DNA of 10,215 bases. Origin: Candidatus Albibeggiatoa sp. nov. BB20. Lineage in GTDB: Bacteria; Pseudomonadota; Gammaproteobacteria; Beggiatoales; Beggiatoaceae. The DNA lies in the NCBI GenBank assembly GCA_016744725.1, contig JADGDW010000156.1, positions 1 to 10,215 on the forward strand, given 5' to 3'. The notes under the pieces were generated by a model. It searched no databases, had not been told where the DNA came from, and saw only the letters and a program-made list of their open reading frames with translations. Position 1 is the first letter of the stretch. Every line of letters begins with the position of its first letter. Of this stretch, positions 1 through 6,083 are shown piece after piece. A program made the translations under genes and the position numbers.

Positions 1-94
1 ACATAGAATTACTATTCTGTAAAATATGTTTTTATATCATTCATTATCAATTCATTAAATTAACTCATAATGATTGGCACTATATTTTGCATGA

Positions 95-558
95 CTACCT
101 AAACCTGATTATGCTCATGCTTGGAATAATCATGGTAATTCACTTCATAACTTAGACAAATATGAAGAAGCAATAGCAAGTTATGATAAAGCTTTGAAAA
201 TTAAACCTGATTATGCTTTGGCTTGGTACAATCGTGGTGTTTCACTACTTAGACAAATATGAAGAAGCAATAGCAAGTTATGATAAAGCTTTGAAAATTA
301 AACCTGATTATGCTTTGGCTTGGTACAATCGTGGTGTTTCACTACTTAGACAAATATGAAGAAGCAATAGCAAGTTATGATAAAGCTTTGAAAATTAAAC
401 CTGATTATGCTTTGGCTTGGTACAATCGTGGTGTTTCACTTTATGATTTAGGCAAATATGAAGAAGCGATAGCCAGTTATGACAAAGCCTTGAAAATTGA
501 CCCTAATCACAAATTTGCAAACAATAATCGTAAATGGGCATTGGAAAAATTCAGATAA
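95..558 (+). pseudogene. Broken TPR-repeat protein gene (remnant)
   Basis: Translation gives tetratricopeptide repeats of the AWYNRG / KYEEAIASYDKALKI type, which usually form protein-protein interaction scaffolds. The gene is not intact. The repeat frame is closed at the 5' side by TGA at 92-94 and has no ATG in frame. It reads through one TPR from about 101, then ends at TGA 260-262 in the sequence VSLLRQI-stop. The next two copies sit in successive frames and meet the same stop (357-359 for the second copy). Only the last frame, open from ATG 310, reaches the natural end at 558 (WALEKFR). Removing two of the three 97-bp copies would rejoin one continuous frame of about 90 codons from 95 to the stop. 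The 5' part of the original gene is absent from the window. A short protein from 310-558 (82 aa, about two TPRs) remains possible, but its first 12 residues are out-of-frame TPR DNA and no ribosome-binding site was seen. Confidence 0.8.
150..440 (+). repeat. Three perfect tandem 97-bp copies inside TPR DNA
   Basis: Copies at 150-246, 247-343 and 344-440 are identical base for base by eye, each running from ACTTAGACAAATATG to GGTGTTTCACT. The neighbouring intact TPR unit (355 to 457, measured at TATGAAGAAG) has the expected 102-bp period, so the amplified unit is 5 bp short. At the junctions CACT is joined directly to ACTTAGAC, whereas the original left flank reads CACTTCATAACTTAGAC. Because 97 is not divisible by three, each copy shifts the frame, and each junction creates an in-frame TGA for the TPR frame. 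Perfect identity points to recent amplification or to an assembly problem. Confidence 0.95.
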
Positions 559-578
559 GTAATGAAGGAGGTTTTTTC

Positions 579-659
579 ATGGTTAAACTAAGCTTGCATT
601 GGAGAAAATATGCAATATATTATTTACATGCTTTTATTATCTGTTATATATTCAAATAG
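579..659 (+). CDS. Short 26-codon ORF behind a strong Shine-Dalgarno, overlapping the next gene
   Basis: AAGGAGG at 565-571 lies 7 nt before ATG 579-581, close to an ideal ribosome-binding site. The ORF starts MVKLSLHWRKYAIYYLHAF and ends at TAG 657-659. It overlaps the signal-peptide region of the secreted protein that starts at 610, in another frame. Its first ten residues are basic, like a signal-peptide n-region, and the hydrophobic core that should follow lies in the +1 frame as the start of the 610 gene. It may be a translated leader that couples ribosomes to ATG 610. Alternatively, it may be the true start of that gene separated by a one-base frame difference near 606-610. It may also be untranslated. 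No homologue is recognised. Confidence 0.35.
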   Translation: MVKLSLHWRKYAIYYLHAFIICYIFK

Positions 660-1335
660 TTATGCAGACATATATAAAGCCCATATTACAGTACCTTCCA
701 CAACCATCAGTGGTGAAAATTGGGATACTTGGGTACCCAAAGCATTTCAATTGCCAGATATTGAATTATATGTAAATAACTTAAGTTTTGGTAAATGCTT
801 AGATTCTGTAACTTGTGCCGTTGAATTTCAAACAGATACAAACGACATCATGATTATAGTAATGGACGCCGACACAGGATTATCATCCAAAGATGATTTA
901 ATTGCATCAGGAAAATGCAACGTATCAGAAACTTGTCTGCTTAAAAAAGCCCATATTTCTTTTGAATATATTTCTAAAGCTAAACAAGCTTCCTATGGAA
1001 ACTGCAATAAAATCGATGCGGATATTCTATCTAAAAAAGCATCGATAGCGATAACAAATAGTGCTGGTGGTGGAAATATCATAGAAGATATCGTCGTAAA
1101 CTGCAATTATGCACCCAACATAGAATACTATAATATTCAATTGTATACCTCCTTTATCAGTGCCAACACTAATGAATTTTGTCAAGTAGCAGGTGAAATG
1201 CTAATCAAAAAAGATGGTAGTGATGTCAGTTATAGAATGACTGAAAAAAACACCGCTTTTGACAATATGCTTATGACCGAAGAAATGAAAAATTTTACAG
1301 GAACTGTCGCAAAAGCATTGTTAACCAACCTATAA
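610..1335 (+). CDS. Secreted protein, possible C2-like domain, seven cysteines
   Basis: This is a 241-residue precursor of unknown function. Residues 1-19 form a short hydrophobic signal peptide with a plausible cleavage after SYA (residues 17-19), so the mature protein should be exported. GGAG at 601-604 lies 5 nt before ATG 610 and supports this start, but a better site feeds ATG 579 in another frame. Residues about 22-115 resemble, by eye, secreted bacterial C2-like domains: a WD pair at 38-39, PDIELYV at 49-55, then a hydrophobic strand ending in DADTGLSSKDDLIA (86-99), where acidic residues would bind calcium. This is inference from pattern only. Seven cysteines (63, 69, 103, 109, 132, 165, 191) include two CX5C loops in a repeated GKCxxSxTC motif. 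The C-terminal half is unrecognised. The gene has no obvious operon partner. Confidence 0.7.
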   Translation: MQYIIYMLLLSVIYSNSYADIYKAHITVPSTTISGENWDTWVPKAFQLPDIELYVNNLSFGKCLDSVTCAVEFQTDTNDIMIIVMDADTGLSSKDDLIASGKCNVSETCLLKKAHISFEYISKAKQASYGNCNKIDADILSKKASIAITNSAGGGNIIEDIVVNCNYAPNIEYYNIQLYTSFISANTNEFCQVAGEMLIKKDGSDVSYRMTEKNTAFDNMLMTEEMKNFTGTVAKALLTNL

Positions 1336-1459
1336 TTTATTCAGTATAAAAAATGGTTTGTGAATTTTTAAACAATTATGGCTAAGCTATACAAAAGCTT
1401 CACTTTACTGATTACTGATATAAATAATCAGGCCATCTTGCTTTATTAGTTTTTAAATT

Positions 1460-1489
1460 CTGACAATCCTGATTCAGACAAAATATAAT
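1460..1489 (+). promoter_or_regulatory. Sigma-70-type promoter for avtA
   Basis: A perfect -10 hexamer TATAAT lies at 1484-1489 and CTGACA (five of six bases of TTGACA) at 1460-1465, with an 18-bp spacer. Transcription would begin near 1496, giving a leader of about 30 nt before ATG 1525. It is the best-matching promoter seen in the window. Confidence 0.65.
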
Positions 1490-1524
1490 GCTGTCTATCT
1501 TGCCCTTCACCTTACTCAAAAATC

Positions 1525-2790
1525 ATGATTAAATTCTCCCAATTTGGACAAAAATTTACCAGCCATTCAGGCATTTTGCAGTTAATGGATGACATCAACA
1601 TTGCCCTATCTAGTGATGAGCCTATGTTAATGCTAGGTGGTGGTAATCCTGCACATATTCCTGAAGTACAAACCTTATTTCGTCAACATACTGAGCAACT
1701 ATTAGCGGATGGCAATCGCTTTGAACGTATGATTGGTGATTACGATGCGCCCCAAGGCTCACAAGCCTTTATTCAAGCATTGATTAATTTGCTACATCAA
1801 ACTTATGGCTGGTCGTTGAAACCTGAAAATATTGTCTTAACCAATGGCAGTCAAACCGCATTTTTTTGTTTATTTAACCTACTAGCAGGCAAGTTTGAGA
1901 ATGGTCAGCAGAAAAAGATTCTATTACCACTTGCGCCTGAATATATTGGTTATACCGATTTGAGTATTGGTGAACAATTATTTGTAGGCAATAAGCCACA
2001 GTTTGAATTTTTTGACCAACAAATGTTTAAATATCGGGTCGATTTTGATGCGCTGAATCTCGATGACAGCATCAGTGCAATGTGTGTTTCTCGCCCAACC
2101 AATCCGACCGCCAATGTATTAACTGATGACGAAATGCACACCCTAAGTCAGTTAGCAAAAAAACAGCAGATTCCATTTGTGATTGATGGTGCGTATGGTT
2201 CACCGTTCCCCAATATTATATTTACTGATACTGAACCGATGTGGGATGAACATATTATTTTATGTTTGAGCTTATCTAAGCTGGGTTTACCGGGGACTCG
2301 GACGGGGATTGTGATTGCAGATGAAAAAGTCACTCGGGCTTTAGCCAGTATGAATGCAGTGATGAGTTTAGCCCCCAATACCACAGGTGCAATCTTAGCA
2401 ACGGACATGATGCGCAGTGGACAAATTTTGCAAATCAGTCGTGACATTATTCAACCGTTTTACCAGCATAAAGCACAGCAAGCCGTACAGTGGTTTCAAG
2501 CCGCATTTAAAAACTATCCATTGTATATTCATAAACCCGAAGGCGCATTTTTCCTCTGGCTGTGGTTTAAAGATTTACCAATTGCAACCTTAGAATTGTA
2601 TCAACGCTTAAAGCAACGTAGAGTAATTATTGTACCCGGAGAGTATTTTTTTCCAGGGCTTGAACAAGATAATTGGTCGCATAAACAACAATGTATCCGA
2701 TTTAATTATGCACAACCCGAACAACAAGTGCGCCAAGGAATTGAAATCATTGCGCAAGAAGTGAAAGCTCTTTTCCACAAAAAGACGTAA
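1525..2790 (+). CDS. avtA: Valine-pyruvate aminotransferase AvtA
   Basis: This cytoplasmic PLP-dependent fold-type I aminotransferase interconverts valine + pyruvate and 2-oxoisovalerate + alanine, linking branched-chain amino acid and alanine synthesis. At 421 residues it is close to E. coli AvtA (417 as remembered) and collinear with it. Shared stretches include FGQKFTSHSGI near the N-terminus, LGGGNPAHIPE (37-47), LTNGSQTAFF, LPLAPEYIGY, SRPTNPTANV, SLSKLGLPGTR and KPEGAFFLWLWFKDLPI. Expected catalytic residues are present: N193 and D221/Y224 around the cofactor, K252 as the Schiff-base lysine in SLSK, and R392 in CIRFNYA for the substrate carboxylate. ATG 1525 matches the family N-terminus, although no clear Shine-Dalgarno precedes it. 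The gene stands alone with its own promoter and no sign of damage. Confidence 0.95.
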   Translation: MIKFSQFGQKFTSHSGILQLMDDINIALSSDEPMLMLGGGNPAHIPEVQTLFRQHTEQLLADGNRFERMIGDYDAPQGSQAFIQALINLLHQTYGWSLKPENIVLTNGSQTAFFCLFNLLAGKFENGQQKKILLPLAPEYIGYTDLSIGEQLFVGNKPQFEFFDQQMFKYRVDFDALNLDDSISAMCVSRPTNPTANVLTDDEMHTLSQLAKKQQIPFVIDGAYGSPFPNIIFTDTEPMWDEHIILCLSLSKLGLPGTRTGIVIADEKVTRALASMNAVMSLAPNTTGAILATDMMRSGQILQISRDIIQPFYQHKAQQAVQWFQAAFKNYPLYIHKPEGAFFLWLWFKDLPIATLELYQRLKQRRVIIVPGEYFFPGLEQDNWSHKQQCIRFNYAQPEQQVRQGIEIIAQEVKALFHKKT

Positions 2791-2819
2791 TCAACAAAAC
2801 GGAATCGTGCTAGATTATT

Positions 2820-2864
2820 CATCATAAGCATTTGAGCAGATTGATGATGCTAAGGCATTTTTTT
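2820..2864 (+). terminator. Possible weak terminator after avtA
   Basis: CATCAT (2820-2825) can pair with ATGATG (2844-2849). Alternatively AGCAT (2827-2831) can pair with ATGCT (2847-2851). A run of seven T follows at 2858-2864. The stems are short, the loops long, and the T-run lies 6-8 nt beyond the stem, so this is a poor match to a standard intrinsic terminator. Its place between two separately promoted genes is the main support. Confidence 0.25.
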
Positions 2865-2967
2865 ATTATATTTACACCGTTGTGAACCCATGCCAGCATA
2901 TTTTTTAATGAATCTATCCAATCGATATACGCTATTTAAAATCAAAAAAATCCTAGATAACTTTATG

Positions 2968-2996
2968 TTAAGATAGGTTACATAGGTAAATACAAT
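2968..2996 (+). promoter_or_regulatory. Weak candidate promoter for the exoribonuclease-Rpn unit
   Basis: TTAAGA (2968-2973, four of six) and TACAAT (2991-2996, five of six) are spaced by 17 bp. Initiation would fall near 3003, almost on the ribosome-binding site at 3004-3009 and leaving a very short leader, which weakens the case. In such AT-rich DNA chance matches are common. Confidence 0.25.
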
Positions 2997-3015
2997 ATTA
3001 ATTAAGGGATATGCT

Positions 3016-5034
3016 GTGAGTGATTTTGAAGGACAAATTTGGGCAACGCAAAATAATGATGATGTAGATTTTGTCTGCACAGTTAAGCGTGTTAAAAATA
3101 AAATTCAAGCATTGAATAATAAAAGCCGTGAACAACGCATCGCAGAAGATAAATTGTTATGGAAGCACCCCTTGCAAGCCCGAGATAAGTCTGATTGGGA
3201 AGCAAAAATAGAAGATATTGAAAGTAACATCATAAACTTAAAAACTGATATTGATGTAGAGTTTTTGTGGGAAAGTGCATTAGAATTGGAACTTTCAGAG
3301 GTTCAAGATTTCGCTGATGTTTATTATGGCGATAATGTCACAGCCGAGAATTTTGTGGCGATTTGGCGCGTGATGGCAGAAGATAAATTATATTTTAAGC
3401 GTAAAGGTAAAACATGGGAAGCCCGTGCCTCCTCACAAATTGAAGAATTAAAACTACAACGCCAGCGCGAAGAAAATCGACAACAAGAAGAAGCCCAAGC
3501 ACGACAATGGATGCTAAGTTTACTTAAAGCGGAAGCCCCTCCATTTTTCCCCGGTGCAGCTTCAGAACAAAAATTTAAAGCGCAGCCGATTCCTGAGCCA
3601 CTCGAAAGTTTTGCTGAACGTTTGGAAGCATGGTTACGCGGTGATAAAGACAAACTCGTAGATGAAGTCGTGTCCAGTATTGCCGAAGCAAACCGCTTAA
3701 ACTCACGTGAATTGGTTGTGGATAGCTTACAAAAAATAGGCCGCCTTCCTGTCGACATTGACCGAGATATACTTATTGCGGGTTTGAAATTAGACTTTTC
3801 CACCGCCGTCAATGATGCAGCAAATGAAGTCCAGCCATGGCTTGCACCCACCGATGCAACTTGTATCAATGTCGCATTTAGTATCGATGATGAAAGCACC
3901 AAAGAAGTGGATGATGCCTTAGACATTGAGCGGGATGGTGATGCGTGGAAAGTAACGATTGCAGTCGCTGATCCTGAATGTGTAGTGCATCGCAATGATA
4001 CTTTAGACCGTGAAGCAATGCGTCGAGGCACAACTGTTTATTTACCTACCCAAACAATTTTGATGATGCCGCCGCGTGTGTCTTGCGATATTGCCAGCTT
4101 AAGTGCACACCAACCACGTTCATCTATCGTAATTCGGGCATGGATCAATGATAATGGTGATGTCATTAATAGCAGCATTGGACGTGAAACCATCACAGTA
4201 CAACACCGTTTAGACTATATCAGCAGTGATGAAATGATTGAAGCGGGTAAAGGAGAAACCGCAGAAAAATTACAACAATTAGATCAAGTTGCACAGAAAT
4301 TGAGAGCCAAACGGATTGCCGAAGGCGCATTAATGTTACAACGGCCAGAATATCGCATAAAGGTACATGATGAACAGATTGCGGTAGAAATTGTGCAATT
4401 TAATTCCGCCAGTCACAAACTGGTTGCAGAAATGATGATTTTAGGTAATCACTTAGCTGCTAAATATGCACAACTCAATCAAGTGCCGATTATTTACCGA
4501 ATTCAAGAACCACCAGAACAACCGATTGATGAAGAAATGATGTCATCGCCTTTGGCATTCCAGAAAATACGGCGATTAATTAAAGCCTCCGCACTATCTT
4601 TGCAACCGGGAGGACACAGTGGTTTAGGCTTATCTGCTTATACACAGCTCACTTCTCCATTACGGCGTTTTGCGGATTTAGTGATGCAGCGACAATTAGT
4701 TGCCCATGTGATTGGTGAAGAATTACCTTACGATCAAGATGAATTATTTAAAGTATTGGCCACCGTTGAGCGGACTGCAAAAGAGGCGCGTAAATTAGAA
4801 AATGAATCTAAAAAGCGCTGGTTTTCGCAATTTTTAAAACAGAATATGCAAAATCAACCGATTGAAACGCTGGTATTAGAAGAAGTAAAAGGCGGTTATA
4901 AAGCAGAAATGCATCCATGGGGTGTTGATGCGTTCTTGGCGACACCGAAAAAGCTGACAGTCGGTACAAAAGTCACGACATTAACTGATAAAATTAGAGT
5001 GAAGGCGGCCAATATTCGACTTAAATTAGCTTAA
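3016..5034 (+). CDS. RNase II/R family exoribonuclease (RNB domain), cyanobacterial/plant-like class
   Basis: This is a predicted processive 3'-to-5' single-strand RNA exonuclease acting in mRNA turnover or stable-RNA maturation. The start is GTG 3016, with AAGGGA at 3004-3009 spaced 6 nt; ATG 3011 in another frame stops after two codons. The 672 residues divide into three parts. The N-terminal region (about 1-270) lacks an obvious cold-shock domain but contains a helical stretch like that of cyanobacterial/plant RNase II proteins (LWESALELELSEVQDFADVY, then YFKRKGKTWEAR). The RNB catalytic domain runs from about 280 to 600. A short C-terminal S1-like tail (about 613-672) follows. The metal-binding motif DDESTKEVDD places acidic residues at D291, E297, D299 and D300; E297 stands where E. 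coli RNase II has Asp. TSPLRR (546-551) supplies the RNA-handling arginines. The gene overlaps nothing, and the next gene starts 9 bp after its stop. Confidence 0.88.
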   Translation: MSDFEGQIWATQNNDDVDFVCTVKRVKNKIQALNNKSREQRIAEDKLLWKHPLQARDKSDWEAKIEDIESNIINLKTDIDVEFLWESALELELSEVQDFADVYYGDNVTAENFVAIWRVMAEDKLYFKRKGKTWEARASSQIEELKLQRQREENRQQEEAQARQWMLSLLKAEAPPFFPGAASEQKFKAQPIPEPLESFAERLEAWLRGDKDKLVDEVVSSIAEANRLNSRELVVDSLQKIGRLPVDIDRDILIAGLKLDFSTAVNDAANEVQPWLAPTDATCINVAFSIDDESTKEVDDALDIERDGDAWKVTIAVADPECVVHRNDTLDREAMRRGTTVYLPTQTILMMPPRVSCDIASLSAHQPRSSIVIRAWINDNGDVINSSIGRETITVQHRLDYISSDEMIEAGKGETAEKLQQLDQVAQKLRAKRIAEGALMLQRPEYRIKVHDEQIAVEIVQFNSASHKLVAEMMILGNHLAAKYAQLNQVPIIYRIQEPPEQPIDEEMMSSPLAFQKIRRLIKASALSLQPGGHSGLGLSAYTQLTSPLRRFADLVMQRQLVAHVIGEELPYDQDELFKVLATVERTAKEARKLENESKKRWFSQFLKQNMQNQPIETLVLEEVKGGYKAEMHPWGVDAFLATPKKLTVGTKVTTLTDKIRVKAANIRLKLA

Positions 5035-5043
5035 ACCAATACG

Positions 5044-5994
5044 ATGGCACAAGTTTATGATTTAGGCTACAAAAAGCTGTTTTCTAATAAAAAATTATTT
5101 CGGCAGCTTATTGAGTCTTTTTTCCAAGAAATTGACTGGATGCAAGATATTGATTATGAGCAAGTTGAATTACTAGATAAATTATTCATTTCCGAGGAAT
5201 ATAAAAAGCGCGAAAGCGACATAATCTATAAAGTGCACTTTAAATCCGAAGCTGGTTATCGGGATGATGCTTATATTGTGATTTTATTGGAAAATCAGTC
5301 TAAATCACACCCATTTATGGCTTTGAGAGTCGCGCATTACATTACCAGTTTTTACATGAAGCTGATTGAGGCCGATTCAAAATTAACACTATTGCCTCCC
5401 GTTTTTCCGATCGTACTATATAACGGCGCACAGAATTGGACAGCGGCGGAAAGCATTGAGGAGCTGATTGAGCACCACGATTTATTAGGCGATTATGGCT
5501 TTCAATTTAAATATTTCAAACTTGCTGAAAATGAAATTCCTGTCGAATTACTAAAAGAATTGGGAAATAGCGTAGCCGCCTTATTTTTAGGCGAAATTCA
5601 TGGTTTTGAATCACTTGCTGGGGCTTTTTCAAAATTATTAAAAACTGAAGATATGCAGGTTATTTCATTATTACTTAACTATTTTGAGCAATTGTTTAGA
5701 CATAATAAAATGGATCAAGTTGATTGGAATGAATTAGATAGAATGCGCAACCGTGAGGAGGTTAATATGTTTTTAGAAACCATAAAGGCTCAAGAAAAGC
5801 AGGCTTTTCAGCAAGGTAAGCAAGAAGGCTTGCAACAGGGCAAACAAGAAGGTAAACAAGAAGCTTGGCAACAAAGCAAATTAGAGATAGCTAAGGCGAT
5901 GTTATTTAAAGATTTAGAAATCAATCTCATTGCTGAGCTTACAGAACTTTCAATTGATAAAATAGAACAACTCAAAAAAGATTTAACTCACTAA
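5044..5994 (+). CDS. Rpn/YhgA-family PD-(D/E)XK nuclease (recombination-promoting nuclease / putative transposase)
   Basis: Rpn proteins are DNA endonucleases that promote RecA-independent recombination and can be toxic; some E. coli members act in phage defence. Residues 1-105 carry the family layout: an N-terminal YDLGYKKLFSNKKLFRQLIE segment, then RESDIIYKV with D59, and ILLENQSK with E83 and Q85 as the PD-(D/E)XK-like active site, followed by HPFMALRVAHY. The middle (PPVFPIVLYNG) is also family-typical. The C-terminus (about 248-316) is a helical, Q/K/G-rich stretch (QQGKQEGLQQGKQEGKQEAW) with a regulatory or oligomerisation tail. Length (316) is normal and the active site looks intact. 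It starts 9 bp after the exoribonuclease stop without its own Shine-Dalgarno, suggesting translational coupling. No inverted repeats or target duplications flank it, so it is not a mobile-element transposase in the usual sense. Confidence 0.87.
   Translation: MAQVYDLGYKKLFSNKKLFRQLIESFFQEIDWMQDIDYEQVELLDKLFISEEYKKRESDIIYKVHFKSEAGYRDDAYIVILLENQSKSHPFMALRVAHYITSFYMKLIEADSKLTLLPPVFPIVLYNGAQNWTAAESIEELIEHHDLLGDYGFQFKYFKLAENEIPVELLKELGNSVAALFLGEIHGFESLAGAFSKLLKTEDMQVISLLLNYFEQLFRHNKMDQVDWNELDRMRNREEVNMFLETIKAQEKQAFQQGKQEGLQQGKQEGKQEAWQQSKLEIAKAMLFKDLEINLIAELTELSIDKIEQLKKDLTH
5755..5769 (+). promoter_or_regulatory. Internal Shine-Dalgarno and start codon within the Rpn gene
   Basis: GAGGAGG, a 5-nt spacer TTAAT, then ATG: one of the closest matches to an anti-Shine-Dalgarno complement in the window, lying within a coding sequence and in frame. 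It decides the start of the proposed 75-residue small protein. Confidence 0.6.
5767..5994 (+). CDS. Candidate intragenic small protein (RpnS-like) from an internal in-frame start
   Basis: GAGGAGG at 5755-5761 lies 5 nt before ATG 5767, codon 242 of the Rpn nuclease and in the same frame. Translation from here yields the last 75 residues, beginning MFLETIKAQEKQAFQQGKQE, which is exactly the Q/K/G-rich coiled region plus the terminal helix. In E. coli, several rpn genes make such C-terminal small proteins from internal starts, and these bind and inhibit the full-length toxic nuclease. The Shine-Dalgarno is far stronger than anything in front of the full-length start at 5044. That would favour excess of the small product, as expected for an antitoxin. 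The site is seen in the sequence; its use and inhibitory role are inferred. The GAGGAG part also encodes Glu-Glu, so chance cannot be excluded. Confidence 0.5.
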   Translation: MFLETIKAQEKQAFQQGKQEGLQQGKQEGKQEAWQQSKLEIAKAMLFKDLEINLIAELTELSIDKIEQLKKDLTH

Positions 5995-5999
5995 ACTTG

Positions 6000-6027
6000 T
6001 TGACATTATACTAATGGCATTTTGAAT
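6000..6027 (+). promoter_or_regulatory. Candidate promoter for the hybrid histidine kinase
   Basis: A perfect -35 TTGACA lies at 6000-6005, starting 6 nt after the Rpn stop. A 16-bp spacer leads to TTGAAT (6022-6027), which matches four of six bases of TATAAT. Transcription would start near 6034, at the edge of an inverted repeat (6035-6048). The strong -35 and weak -10 could suit an activated promoter, but that is inference. Confidence 0.4.
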
Positions 6028-6034
6028 AAGAACC

Positions 6035-6048
6035 TTCCAACTTTGGAA
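6035..6048. repeat. Inverted repeat TTCCAA-CT-TTGGAA (candidate operator)
   Basis: Two perfect 6-bp arms are separated by 2 bp, centred about 15 bp downstream of the proposed -10 and 42 bp upstream of the kinase start. The position fits a repressor or response-regulator site. As RNA it would form a small hairpin without a T-run, so it is not a convincing terminator for the Rpn gene. Confidence 0.4.
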
Positions 6049-6083
6049 CAACATTGAAAAGCAAAATATAGATAATAAATATA

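Noticed and set aside
74..91. Sigma-54-like promoter TTGGCAC...TTGCA ahead of the TPR remnant
   Set aside because: The -24 and -12 elements look good, but GG and GC are 11 bp apart instead of the required 10, and sigma-54 promoters do not tolerate that shift well.
150..440. CRISPR-like array
   Set aside because: The 97-bp units are directly adjacent with no variable spacers and encode TPR sequence.
2148..2447. Minus-strand ORFs within avtA, and similar ones within the kinase gene
   Set aside because: They are antisense to well-recognised conserved proteins, with no ribosome-binding site or domain.
3011..3019. Two-codon ORF ATG-CTG-TGA overlapping the GTG start of the exoribonuclease
   Set aside because: Only 1 nt separates it from the AAGGGA ribosome-binding site, too close for initiation; the same site is well placed for GTG 3016.
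3324..4031. Long 235-codon minus-strand ORF inside the exoribonuclease gene
   Set aside because: It lies wholly antisense to a clear RNB gene and its Ser/Arg-rich translation has no recognisable domain, as expected of a shadow frame.
5044..5994. Rpn gene as part of an insertion sequence
   Set aside because: No terminal inverted repeats or target-site duplications flank it. Family members called putative transposases act as recombination-promoting nucleases and do not form classical insertion sequences.
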